From: Bacillota bacterium | GTDB lineage: Bacteria; Bacillota; Clostridia; Lachnospirales; Lachnospiraceae | DNA: 64,000 nucleotides | Direction: 5' to 3' | NCBI GenBank assembly: GCA_023420935.1 | Contig: JAEZUR010000031.1 | Span: forward strand, 19,331 to 83,330 | Shown here: one piece after another, positions 43,730 to 52,264 of the stretch | How the letters are laid out: every line of letters starts with the position of its first letter | Position numbering within the stretch: position 1 is the first letter of the stretch | Made by a program: the position numbers and the translations under genes | Notes under the pieces: model-generated | Told to the model about the DNA's origin: nothing | Databases searched by the model: none | The model's input: the letters and a program-made list of their open reading frames with translations, nothing else

Positions 43730-45160
43730 ATGTTGTTATTAGGACAGAATATAAAGAAAGATTACGGTATTCAGACGGTTATAGATATTAAAAAATTAGA
43801 GATCCAGGAAGGAGATCGGATTGGTTTAGTGGGTCGAAATGGTGTAGGGAAAAGCACCTTGCTTGGAATCTTATCTGGCGAAATAAAGCAAGATCAAGGG
43901 ATACTGGAACGCTTTGGTGAGATAGCAATGATACGACAAACTGGTGAAACAGATGGTATGTCTGACGGAAAATATATTAGCCAAATGAGAATTAAAGATA
44001 GTGCAATCAAAAGTGGTGGAGAGAAAACTAGGTTAGCAATTGCTGCTGCATTTTCTAAACATGCGCCTATATTATTTGCAGATGAACCAACTACTAACCT
44101 AGATGTGAATGGAATTGAAATGTTAGAGAAAATGATGAAAGGATATCGTGGTGCCATTGTATTAATCTCTCATGATAGAAAATTATTAGATAATGTCTGC
44201 AATCAGATATGGGAACTACAAGATGGAACACTTAGAATATTCCCAGGAAATTATAGCGATTGGCTAGTACAACGTAATCGAGAAAGGGACTTTGCAGAGT
44301 TTGAATATAACCAATATCAGTCTGAGAGAAAAAGATTGGAAAAAACCATTCGAGAGGTAAAGCAGGAGGCTAGGGGTATGCTTAAACCCCCAAAAAGAAT
44401 GGGTAGTAGCGAATGGATGTTATATAAAGGTGGAGCTGCTATTCAACAAGGACATGTGGAAGGTCGTGCTAGTGCGATTATAAGTAGATTGGATCATTTA
44501 GAGAAAAAGGAACGTCCCAAAGAGTTACCTCATATCACTATGAAATTAGGTTCTTATAAGGATATCAAGGCGAAGATAGCAGCCAAAGTCGATAATTTAA
44601 CAGTCGAGTATGACGACAGATGTATCTTAGCAAATGCCAGTATTCAAATTTTAACTGGAAAGAGAACATTTCTTATTGGTGACAATGGAGCTGGTAAAAC
44701 AACATTAATTAAAAGTTTGCTAACGCAAGAAGATCATACGTTTATAACCACTGATGCCAAAATCGGTTATTTTTCACAAGAACAGGAAAACTTAGATATA
44801 CAAAAGTCAGTGTTAGAAAATGTGATGTCAACAGCAGCCGTTCCAAAGCATATTGCTAGAGCAATTTTAATGAATCTCTATATGAATGAAAATGACATTA
44901 ACAAAAAGATTACTGTATTATCAGGTGGGGAACGTGTTAAAACAGCGCTTGCTAAGGTTCTTGCATCGGATTGTAATATGTTGATACTAGATGAACCTAC
45001 AAATCATATGGACATATATACCATGGAAGGTTTGGAAGCACTACTTTCTAGTTATAGTGGAACATTATTAATTGTTAGTCACGACAGAAAATTAGTAGAA
45101 AATCTAGCTCAAGTTATTTACCAGGTAAAAAGCGGTGAAGTAATAAAAATCTTACCGTAA
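43730..45160 (+). CDS. ABC-F ribosomal protection-type ATPase
   Basis: A 476-residue cytoplasmic protein with two ABC domains and no membrane segments. NBD1 has Walker A GRNGVGKST (35-43), signature SGGEK and Walker B LFADEPTTNLD; NBD2 has GDNGAGKTT, LSGGERVKTAL and LILDEPTNHMD. A charged interdomain linker (about 185-265) is the antibiotic-resistance determinant in this family. The length and leader architecture resemble Vga/Lsa/VmlR-type proteins, which displace lincosamide, streptogramin A and pleuromutilin drugs from the ribosome. The drug class is inferred; a housekeeping factor is less likely at this length. ATG 43730 follows AAAGGAGG. Confidence 0.85.
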   Translation: MLLLGQNIKKDYGIQTVIDIKKLEIQEGDRIGLVGRNGVGKSTLLGILSGEIKQDQGILERFGEIAMIRQTGETDGMSDGKYISQMRIKDSAIKSGGEKTRLAIAAAFSKHAPILFADEPTTNLDVNGIEMLEKMMKGYRGAIVLISHDRKLLDNVCNQIWELQDGTLRIFPGNYSDWLVQRNRERDFAEFEYNQYQSERKRLEKTIREVKQEARGMLKPPKRMGSSEWMLYKGGAAIQQGHVEGRASAIISRLDHLEKKERPKELPHITMKLGSYKDIKAKIAAKVDNLTVEYDDRCILANASIQILTGKRTFLIGDNGAGKTTLIKSLLTQEDHTFITTDAKIGYFSQEQENLDIQKSVLENVMSTAAVPKHIARAILMNLYMNENDINKKITVLSGGERVKTALAKVLASDCNMLILDEPTNHMDIYTMEGLEALLSSYSGTLLIVSHDRKLVENLAQVIYQVKSGEVIKILP

Positions 45161-45262
45161 ATGTAATAAAAGATTAGGGCTACCAATCTATCAAAAGTAT
45201 CCAACGGATCATCTTAAAGGAAAAGAAGTCTTGTGCATAAAAATAAGAAATATTGAGACGCT

Positions 45263-45300
45263 AACAGGCAGATGGATAGGTATTATTCTGCCTGTTTTTA
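45263..45300 (+). terminator. Terminator after the ABC-F gene
   Basis: AACAGGCAG (45263-45271) and CTGCCTGTT (45288-45296) form a 9-bp stem followed by T residues. Confidence 0.85.
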
Positions 45301-45354
45301 CATACTTTACTTACACCAACCTAATTCAAGAAAAAAATATTTAGAATAATTCTC

Positions 45355-45383
45355 TTGACAAATACGGTAGGGGGGTATAGTAT
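45355..45383 (+). promoter_or_regulatory. Copper-responsive promoter with CsoR-type operator
   Basis: TTGACA (45355-45360) is followed 17 bases later by TAGTAT (45378-45383). The spacer carries TACGGTAGGGGGGTATAGTA (from 45363), which closely matches CsoR operators with their G-tract dyad. A csoR gene lies downstream at 48947. CsoR bound here would block RNA polymerase until Cu(I) releases it. Confidence 0.8.
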
Positions 45384-45418
45384 ATAGACATAAAATACAT
45401 CAGAAAGGAGATAGTAAC

Positions 45419-45631
45419 ATGACAGTAGTTACGAAAGTTTTAAATGTAGAAGGAATGTCTTGCAGTCACTGTGAGAGAGCAGTAAAGAATGAATTAGGTG
45501 AGATTAATGGTGTTGTTAAGACTGAAGTGAATCTTGAAGGTAAGACAGTAACAGTAGATTATGATTCAGAGCTAGTAACAGAAAAGATGCTTGCTGATGC
45601 CATTGAAGAGGCTGGTTATGAAGTGAAGTAA
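45419..45631 (+). CDS. copZ: Copper chaperone, HMA domain
   Basis: A 70-residue heavy-metal-associated domain with the Cu(I) motif GMSCSHC (Cys pair CSHC) and the terminal AIEEAGYEV. It shuttles Cu(I) in the cytosol to the CopA ATPase. It is the first gene after the CsoR-type promoter; AAAGGAG precedes the ATG. 93 bases separate it from copA. Confidence 0.93.
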   Translation: MTVVTKVLNVEGMSCSHCERAVKNELGEINGVVKTEVNLEGKTVTVDYDSELVTEKMLADAIEEAGYEVK

Positions 45632-45724
45632 GAGACTCCTTTAGGGGTTTCTTACTACATAAAATTGCAAGTCGTCAAATGTCAGGATAGTATATTGTGC
45701 TACGCACATAGATAGGAGTAAAGT

Positions 45725-48190
45725 ATGCAGAAAGAGAATTTGAAGATCGCAGGTATGACTTGTGCAGCTTGTGCCAAAACAGTGGAACGAGTGACAAAGA
45801 AGCTTGATGGTGTATCCGAATCTGTTGTCAATTTTTCAACAGAAAAGTTAACTATAGAATATGACGAGCAAAAAGTTTCCGTATCTGATATAAAAGCTGT
45901 AATAGATAAAGCTGGCTATGAAGTTGTGGAAGCATCAAAAGAGAAAGAAGTCACTATGCCAATTCAAGGAATGACTTGTGCAGCGTGTGCCAATAGAATT
46001 GAAAAAGTGGTATCAAAACATAGTGGAGTTAGTCAAGCTACTGTTAATTTTGCCACAGAAAAATTAACGGTAAAATATGATCCAGGTCAAGTAAGATTAT
46101 CAGAGATCAAGCAATCAATTGCAAAAGCAGGATATAAAGCTTTAGAGATAGAGAATAAAGAAGCGGTTGATGAAGATAAAGTAAGAAAACAAAAGGAAAT
46201 TAAAACATTATGGAATAAATTCATTGTTTCTACCGTTTTTTGTATTCCACTGTTATATCTGGCAATGGGGTCTATGATATGGTGGTTACATTTTCCAATA
46301 CCTAGTTTCCTGCGACCAATGCAATATCCGTTAAACTATGCGTTTACTCAGATTATATTGACAATACCAATATTAATTGCTGGTAATAAGTTTTATTCCG
46401 TTGGATTTAAAGCAATTATTCGAAGAAGTCCTAACATGGATTCACTCATCGCCATGGGAACGACAGCAGCGGTATTATATAGTTTATATTCAACATTCCT
46501 TATTATAAATGGTGATTTTGGTTATGTAGATCATTTGTATTTTGAAACCGCAGGTGTAATTATTACTTTAATCTTATTAGGTAAGTCATTAGAAGCGGTT
46601 TCAAAAGGTAAAACTTCAGAAGCTATCAAAAAGTTAATGGGTCTTGCTCCAAAGACAGCAATTGTAATACAGGATGGGAAAGAAGTTGAATTACCAATAG
46701 AAGAAGTAGAAGTAGATGATGTTATTTTAGTAAGACCAGGAGAGAAAATACCAGTAGATGGTATCGTAATCGAAGGAAATACATCGATTGATGAATCTAT
46801 GTTAACTGGTGAGAGTATTCCAGTTGAGAAAAAATCAGGAGATAAGGTGTATGCTGCAAGTATTAACAAAAATGGATCAATCCAGTTTAGAGCTACAAAA
46901 GTTGGTAGCGATACAGCATTAGCACAGATTATAAAATTGGTAGAAGATGCACAGGGATCAAAAGCTCCAATCGCTCAGATGGCCGACATTGTATCTGGCT
47001 ACTTTGTACCAATCGTATTCATAATTGCTTTATTAGCGGCATTTGCTTGGTTAATCAGTGGAGAATCTGTCGTATTTGCATTAACAATTTTCATCTCTGT
47101 GTTGGTTATTGCGTGTCCATGTGCCTTAGGTTTAGCAACACCAACTGCGATTATGGTAGGTACAGGAAAAGGTGCAGAATACGGTATCTTAATAAAGGGT
47201 GGTGAAGCTCTAGAAAGCGCCCATAAGATTAATACCATCGTATTTGATAAAACAGGAACGATTACAGAAGGAAAGCCAGAAGTAACAGACATATTAACTA
47301 GAGAAGATATTGCGAAAGAGCAATTGTTACAGATTGCTGCATCTGCTGAAAAAGGGTCAGAACATCCTCTTGGAGAAGCCATTGTAAGAGGTGCAGAAAA
47401 AGAAAATATGGTGATTCTACCGCTAGAAAGCTTTGAAGCGATACCAGGTTATGGTATTCAGGTAACCATTGATGGTAAGAAGATTTTACTTGGTAATAAA
47501 AAATTAATGGATCAAAGAGAAGTTTCACTTACATCCTTTGAAGAAAGCTCAAATCAGTTGGCTACAGAAGGTAAGACTCCAATGTACATCGCTATTGATA
47601 ATGAACTTGCTGGTATTATAGCAGTTGCCGATGTTGTAAAAGAAAGTAGTGCCAATGCTATTCGTAAACTTCATAGTATGGGAATCCAAGTTGCAATGAT
47701 AACTGGTGACAACAGAAGAACAGCAGAAGCCATTGCAAAACAAGTAGGTATCGACCGTGTTCTTGCAGAAGTATTACCTCAGGATAAGGCAAATGAAGTA
47801 AAAAAATTACAAGCAGAGGGCAGAAAAGTATCTATGGTTGGTGATGGTATTAATGATGCGCCTGCGCTTGCTCAAGCAGATATTGGGATAGCAATTGGAT
47901 CTGGAACAGATGTTGCAATGGAATCTGCTGATATTGTATTAATGAGAAGTGATTTAATGGATGTACCAACTGCAATTCAGTTAAGTAAAAGTACAATCCG
48001 TAATATCAAACAGAATCTATTTTGGGCATTTGGATACAATGTTCTTGGTATACCACTAGCAGCTGGTTTGCTCCATGCATTAGGAGGACCTACTTTAAAT
48101 CCGATGTTCGCAGCAGCAGCCATGTCCTTAAGTAGTGTATCTGTATTAACCAATGCACTTAGATTGAAAACATTTAAACCTTACAAATAA
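45725..48190 (+). CDS. copA: Copper-exporting P1B-type ATPase
   Basis: An 821-residue membrane ATPase with two N-terminal HMA domains (CAAC at residues 13-16 and 85-88), eight membrane segments, the transport motif CPC (464-466, ACPCALGLATPT), actuator TGES, phosphorylation site DKTGT (Asp508), HP dipeptide SEHPLGEAI and hinge GDGINDAPALAQADIG. The C-terminal membrane part has the Cu(I)-specific YN and MxxSS residues (GYNVLGIPLAAG, MSLSSVSV). It pumps Cu(I) out of the cell using ATP. It is regulated with copZ by CsoR. Confidence 0.95.
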   Translation: MQKENLKIAGMTCAACAKTVERVTKKLDGVSESVVNFSTEKLTIEYDEQKVSVSDIKAVIDKAGYEVVEASKEKEVTMPIQGMTCAACANRIEKVVSKHSGVSQATVNFATEKLTVKYDPGQVRLSEIKQSIAKAGYKALEIENKEAVDEDKVRKQKEIKTLWNKFIVSTVFCIPLLYLAMGSMIWWLHFPIPSFLRPMQYPLNYAFTQIILTIPILIAGNKFYSVGFKAIIRRSPNMDSLIAMGTTAAVLYSLYSTFLIINGDFGYVDHLYFETAGVIITLILLGKSLEAVSKGKTSEAIKKLMGLAPKTAIVIQDGKEVELPIEEVEVDDVILVRPGEKIPVDGIVIEGNTSIDESMLTGESIPVEKKSGDKVYAASINKNGSIQFRATKVGSDTALAQIIKLVEDAQGSKAPIAQMADIVSGYFVPIVFIIALLAAFAWLISGESVVFALTIFISVLVIACPCALGLATPTAIMVGTGKGAEYGILIKGGEALESAHKINTIVFDKTGTITEGKPEVTDILTREDIAKEQLLQIAASAEKGSEHPLGEAIVRGAEKENMVILPLESFEAIPGYGIQVTIDGKKILLGNKKLMDQREVSLTSFEESSNQLATEGKTPMYIAIDNELAGIIAVADVVKESSANAIRKLHSMGIQVAMITGDNRRTAEAIAKQVGIDRVLAEVLPQDKANEVKKLQAEGRKVSMVGDGINDAPALAQADIGIAIGSGTDVAMESADIVLMRSDLMDVPTAIQLSKSTIRNIKQNLFWAFGYNVLGIPLAAGLLHALGGPTLNPMFAAAAMSLSSVSVLTNALRLKTFKPYK

Positions 48191-48231
48191 ACAATTATTA
48201 AGAACAAAACAGTAGAAATAGGAGAATTCAT

Positions 48232-48906
48232 ATGAAGAATAAATTAGTTTTAGTAACTCTAGCAGTTGTAGCCATGGGTATTTTCGCTGGATGCCAGAAG
48301 ACAGATATTATAGCAGATGTCTCAAAATCATCATTTAAAGAGGTGTTAAATACAGCTTCAGATTCCGTAGAGAAGGATGATATGAATGGAGGATGGTCAC
48401 TAAGTGCGCCAGATGATTCCGCAAGATTTATTTGGAGTGAAGATTATAGCAAAAGTCCAATTCATGATGTAATGATAGAATTTGATGCGGCTCCTTTTAT
48501 CGCAGCTGGATTAGATGTTAGCAAGTTACCAGATGGAATAGTTATTGATGATAAGATTATGTTAGGTACGAAGTTAGGTACTGACAAACCAGCATATAAT
48601 GGAGAATCTACTCCAGAAGTAGCATTTAATCAGATTGTAACTCTTTCTAGAGACTCGATTGGGTACCATCAACAATTAGATCATTACGGTGTAGATCTTT
48701 CGGAAGGCAATATGTTTGAATGGGCAAAGGATATGAGTAAAAATGATAAAGATATCGTATTTGTTGTAAATCCTGAACAATTTATTGAAGCTGGAGTAGA
48801 TACTGAAAACGTAGAAGGTTGGGTTTATGCCTCAGTAACAATGATGGATGATAATGGTAAGAAAATAGAGAAAATGAAATTTTTAAAACCTTTTGACTTA
48901 AAGTAA
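48232..48906 (+). CDS. Unrecognised lipoprotein in the copper operon
   Basis: A 224-residue lipoprotein (lipobox FAGC, Cys21). The mature part shows no known domain. It has an acidic character and features such as NGGWSLSAPDDSARFIWSED and two similar phrases, FDAAPFIAAGLDVSKLPDG and VNPEQFIEAGVDTENVEGW, suggesting two related modules. There are no Cys residues in the mature part apart from the lipid anchor, and few Met or His residues, so direct copper binding is not obvious. It lies 41 bases after copA and 40 before csoR on the same strand, so it is probably copper-induced. AGGAG precedes the ATG. Confidence 0.75.
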   Translation: MKNKLVLVTLAVVAMGIFAGCQKTDIIADVSKSSFKEVLNTASDSVEKDDMNGGWSLSAPDDSARFIWSEDYSKSPIHDVMIEFDAAPFIAAGLDVSKLPDGIVIDDKIMLGTKLGTDKPAYNGESTPEVAFNQIVTLSRDSIGYHQQLDHYGVDLSEGNMFEWAKDMSKNDKDIVFVVNPEQFIEAGVDTENVEGWVYASVTMMDDNGKKIEKMKFLKPFDLK

Positions 48907-48946
48907 AAATTCGTTTAGAATAGTTGCAGGAAAGAGGGGAATGGTA

Positions 48947-49273
48947 ATGAGTAATGCAAAAAAAACATGCTGTACTCCAGTACTGGATGAGAATGATAGT
49001 AGAGTAACTGACCGAGATGATAAATTAAAGAAATCATTAATAACAAGATTAAATCGAGTTGAGGGTCAGATACGAGGAATTAAAGGCATGATAGAAAAAG
49101 ATGTGTACTGTGATGATGTACTGAATCAAGTATCTGCAGCATCTTCCGCACTTAATAGTATCAGTAAGTTAGTCCTAGAAAATCACATTAGAAATTGTGT
49201 GGCTGAAAAAATAAAAGCCGATGAAGATGGTATCATAGAAGAATTAATCGTAACCATCGATAAAATGCTCTAA
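48947..49273 (+). CDS. csoR: Copper-sensing repressor CsoR
   Basis: A 108-residue all-helical repressor of the CsoR/RcnR family. The Cu(I) ligands Cys55, His80 and Cys84 have the C-x24-H-x3-C spacing of CsoR (YCDDVLNQV, ENHIRNCV), and LITRLNRVEGQIRGIKGMI is the DNA-contact helix. An extra Cys pair (CC at 8-9) lies in the N-terminal tail. ATG 48947 is seven bases after GAGGGG; ATG 48941 is too close. It should repress the promoter at 45355 and so its own operon. A large cloverleaf-like structure follows the stop. Confidence 0.93.
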   Translation: MSNAKKTCCTPVLDENDSRVTDRDDKLKKSLITRLNRVEGQIRGIKGMIEKDVYCDDVLNQVSAASSALNSISKLVLENHIRNCVAEKIKADEDGIIEELIVTIDKML

Positions 49274-49287
49274 CGATCGCGTTCGAC

Positions 49288-49449
49288 TCAAACGGTGCAG
49301 AAATAGAGAGAGAGTAACCCGCAAGCTTGCTTGAACGGGTTACTCTCTCTCTATTTCTATAGCGCGCGACCGCGCGTAGTAAATGTAGAAGCCAAAACAT
49401 TAATTAATTCAACAAATTAAAATCTTCTACATTTACGTACACCGTTTGA
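49288..49449. repeat. Cloverleaf-like multi-hairpin element after csoR
   Basis: The outer 10-bp stem TCAAACGGTG / CACCGTTTGA (49288-49297 / 49440-49449) encloses three hairpins. The first is a perfect 22-bp stem (49299-49320 / 49337-49358) with loop GCAAGCTTGCTTGAAC. The second is a short GC-only hairpin near 49364-49376 (CGCGC-GACC-GCGCG). The third is a perfect 13-bp stem GTAAATGTAGAAG / CTTCTACATTTAC (49379-49391 / 49424-49436). There is no T-run after the whole. The gap 49274-49640 contains no gene; after 49450 only a possible -10 (TATAAT, 49549-49554) was seen. Confidence 0.8.
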
Positions 49450-49640
49450 TTTCCAAAAGTTATCTTCTATCTTTTTCATAATATAGAATAATTTTCAATA
49501 AATTCATTTATATAATCACATCTACATAATATCTTCATAACTCTCCACTATAATGAGGCCATAACAAATCTAATCCAAGTCAAGGGGTTATCCACAATAG
49601 GGAAAAACATTGGAATTAGAATTACATGGAGGTAAATAAT

Positions 49641-51143
49641 ATGGCTAATGGTATCGTGAAAAAGACTCTAAAATTAGATGGAATGACATGTATAGCCTGC
49701 GAAACTAAAATTGATAAAAAATTAAGACAAATAGAGGGTGTTACGGATCTAAAAGTTAGCTATGTAACATCTATTCTTGAGATTACTTTTGATCAACAAA
49801 AAACAAATTTAGATGAAATTATAGCCGTAATCCAGAAATTAGGCTATGATATTGCAAAAGAAAAAGTAGAAAATCAAAATGAGAAAAAATCGGATACTAA
49901 TTTTTGGATTATAACAGGTATTTTAGGTTTAGGTGTGTTTTTAATTATTAAACATACCGTGGGATTTAATTTTATTCCAGAAGTAAATCAAAATATGGGA
50001 TATGGAATTCTATTTGTAATTGGTTTATTGACTTCTCTACATTGTATTGCTATGTGTGGTGGAATCAATCTATCTGTGTGCATGTCATATCGCACCAATC
50101 AAAATAGTGATAGTAAATATTCGAAATTAGTACCTAGTCTTATGTATAATGCAGGTAGACTGGTTGCTTATACTCTTATCGGTGGTATATTCGGAGCATT
50201 TGGTTCCATGATAAGTATAACCAATGGTGGTAAGGCTTTTGTTTCCATTGGAGCAGGTGTATTTATGGTAATTATGGGAATTAATATGTTAAATATTTTC
50301 CCTTGGCTTCGTAAATTAAACCCACACATGCCAAAAGTTTTTGCAAAACAAATTCATAGTCAGAAAAAGAATAAAGGTCCATTTATCGTAGGTTTATTAA
50401 ATGGTTTAATGCCATGTGGTCCATTACAAGCAATGCAAATCTATGCTTTAGGAACGGGAAGTTTCTTGGCTGGAGCAATTTCTATGTTTTTATTTAGCTT
50501 AGGTACGGTACCACTTATGTTTGCTTTTGGAGCATTAGGTTCTTTATTAAGCTCTAAATTCACAAAAAATATGGTAAAAGCAAGTGCAGTGTTAGTAGTT
50601 GTATTAGGTGTTGTAATGCTAAATAGAGGATTAGCGTTTACTGGTTTTACATTTAATTCTCTCATACCACGTACAAATGTTGAAGCTGGTACCAATACAG
50701 ATGAAACAAAAACAGTAGATGAAAACACAGCAACAGTGGATGCAGATAATGGAGTACAGAAAATTACTACTACATTGCAGCCGGGAAGTTATACACCAAT
50801 TACTGTTGAAGCAGGAACCCCTGTAGAATGGACAATCGTTGCAGAAGCAGGTAGTTTAAACGGTTGTAATTATGTGATTATAATTCCAGAGTATGGAATC
50901 CAACAAGAGTTACAAGAAGGAGAAACGGTAATTAAATTTACTCCTAGTGAGACAGGATCCTTTGGATATAGTTGTTGGATGGGAATGATTCGAAGTAGTA
51001 TCACAGTAATAGAGCCTGCTGGAACCCAAGCCCAAACATCAGATTCCGTACCATCCGAGACTGAAACTACTGTACCGGCAGAGGATGACAGTTCCAATTC
51101 TGTGGATAATACAGGTTTACCTGAAGGATGTTGTGGATACTAA
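49641..51143 (+). CDS. HMA - TauE/SafE-like membrane - cupredoxin fusion protein
   Basis: A 500-residue membrane protein with three parts. Residues 1-72 form an HMA domain with the Cu motif MTCIAC (Cys17, Cys20). Residues 90-340 hold about seven hydrophobic segments of the TauE/SafE (UreH/DsbD-like) type, with SLHCIAMCGGINLSVCMSY and NGLMPCGPLQAMQIYALGTG. The C-terminal part (about 375-460) is a cupredoxin-like domain with Cys409 (NGCNYV) and Cys445-W-M-G-M449. The tail is acidic and ends GCCGY. ATG 49641 follows GGAGGT. It probably moves or stores copper at the membrane; direction and partner are unknown. Confidence 0.83.
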   Translation: MANGIVKKTLKLDGMTCIACETKIDKKLRQIEGVTDLKVSYVTSILEITFDQQKTNLDEIIAVIQKLGYDIAKEKVENQNEKKSDTNFWIITGILGLGVFLIIKHTVGFNFIPEVNQNMGYGILFVIGLLTSLHCIAMCGGINLSVCMSYRTNQNSDSKYSKLVPSLMYNAGRLVAYTLIGGIFGAFGSMISITNGGKAFVSIGAGVFMVIMGINMLNIFPWLRKLNPHMPKVFAKQIHSQKKNKGPFIVGLLNGLMPCGPLQAMQIYALGTGSFLAGAISMFLFSLGTVPLMFAFGALGSLLSSKFTKNMVKASAVLVVVLGVVMLNRGLAFTGFTFNSLIPRTNVEAGTNTDETKTVDENTATVDADNGVQKITTTLQPGSYTPITVEAGTPVEWTIVAEAGSLNGCNYVIIIPEYGIQQELQEGETVIKFTPSETGSFGYSCWMGMIRSSITVIEPAGTQAQTSDSVPSETETTVPAEDDSSNSVDNTGLPEGCCGY

Positions 51144-51934
51144 TCTGTTAGTGGAACTCTAGAATTTATGATTTCTTTTAATGTAATATCTGGATTACGG
51201 TATTGATAATTAGATTTTGACTTCATATTTTTAAAACGAATGGCTTCACTTGGACAATAATGGATACAAGAAAAACACATGGAACAATGACGCCCAACTG
51301 TGGGTTTCGTTGTTCCTTTTAGCATATTAAAACTGCTACATACAGAAGTACATAGATTGCAATTGGTACATTTTTCAGGATTAATTTTTATTTTATCCAT
51401 ACCTAAAAATAAGTGATTTACTAATTTCATCATGGGGCTAATTATCTTATCGGTATAGCTTGCTTTTGGTAAGATTGTGGACTCTTGGTTCACAATAAGT
51501 TTCGTGTGTTGATTGATGATATCCTTCCCAACTTGCAGCATATGCGCTTGATTTTCAGGATCAGTAGGAAAGATAATGCTGTTATCAGGTAGCGCAACAT
51601 CAAATGCTCCATTTACAGTAATTCCTTTGTTTTGTAATGCTTGATATGGATTATATAAGCCATTACCAAGATGTTCGCCGTAATTCGCATATAGAAATAG
51701 ATAAGAATTATCTTTTGTCTTCAGTTTTGGAATAAAATCATATACAGGTTCTGGTGCATCCAGAAAGTAGATGGGGTAAATAATTCCAACAATATCAGAA
51801 TTGGTAATAACTTCCTTGCATTCGTCCAATTGATTAATGCCAATGAGAGAAACGTCAGTTAACCCTTTGGCTATGGTTTTAGCGATAAAGAGTGTATTCC
51901 CCGTTCCAGTAAAATAATAGAGTGTGGCTGACAT
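51140..51934 (-). CDS. EFR1-type flavodoxin-ferredoxin fusion
   Basis: A 264-residue protein. The N-terminal flavodoxin-like domain has the FMN loop YFTGTGNTLFIAK. The C-terminal part holds two [4Fe-4S] motifs, CTNCNLCTSVC and CSMCFSCIHYCPSEAI. Members of the EFR1 family are small electron carriers of anaerobes with unknown partners. GGAGG precedes the ATG. It is convergent with the copper-fusion gene, overlapping by four bases. Confidence 0.88.
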   Translation of the reverse strand: MSATLYYFTGTGNTLFIAKTIAKGLTDVSLIGINQLDECKEVITNSDIVGIIYPIYFLDAPEPVYDFIPKLKTKDNSYLFLYANYGEHLGNGLYNPYQALQNKGITVNGAFDVALPDNSIIFPTDPENQAHMLQVGKDIINQHTKLIVNQESTILPKASYTDKIISPMMKLVNHLFLGMDKIKINPEKCTNCNLCTSVCSSFNMLKGTTKPTVGRHCSMCFSCIHYCPSEAIRFKNMKSKSNYQYRNPDITLKEIINSRVPLTD

Positions 51935-52118
51935 ACTACTTAAATCCTCCTTGTGTGCATTTTATGGGATGAACCTTTGGTAATAGCACTATTATAGGTG
52001 CATTTTTTTGCATGTGTCAAGCTATTTTTCTATAAAATGGAAATTGATTTACTATCTTAGAAGGTCATTGTTCCATAAAATTATGAAGTTAAGAAAAATT
52101 GATACTGAAATTGAAAAG

Positions 52119-52176
52119 TGGCACTATTAAAAATATAGAGACTGGATGTTTTCATACATCCAGTTTCTGCTATAAT
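52119..52176 (+). promoter_or_regulatory. pdxST promoter region with palindrome over the -35
   Basis: The 330-base divergent gap 51935-52264 contains TATAAT at 52171-52176 with TTTTCA (52149-52154) 16 bases upstream. A palindrome ACTGGATG-N8-CATCCAGT (52141-52164) covers the -35, so it is more likely an operator than a terminator. AAAGTGGCACTA lies at about 52119. Site assignment is weak. Confidence 0.4.
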
Positions 52177-52264
52177 AACAGTGAATTAATTCAATATTTT
52201 GGAAACTCGGCCGAGTAGTATATTACATTTTATAGCCTGAACACCAGGCAGATTGGAGTTTCCC

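Noticed and set aside
49588..49596. Perfect DnaA-box sequence TTATCCACA
   Set aside because: A single box without a cluster, AT-rich unwinding region or dnaA/dnaN genes; not evidence of an origin.
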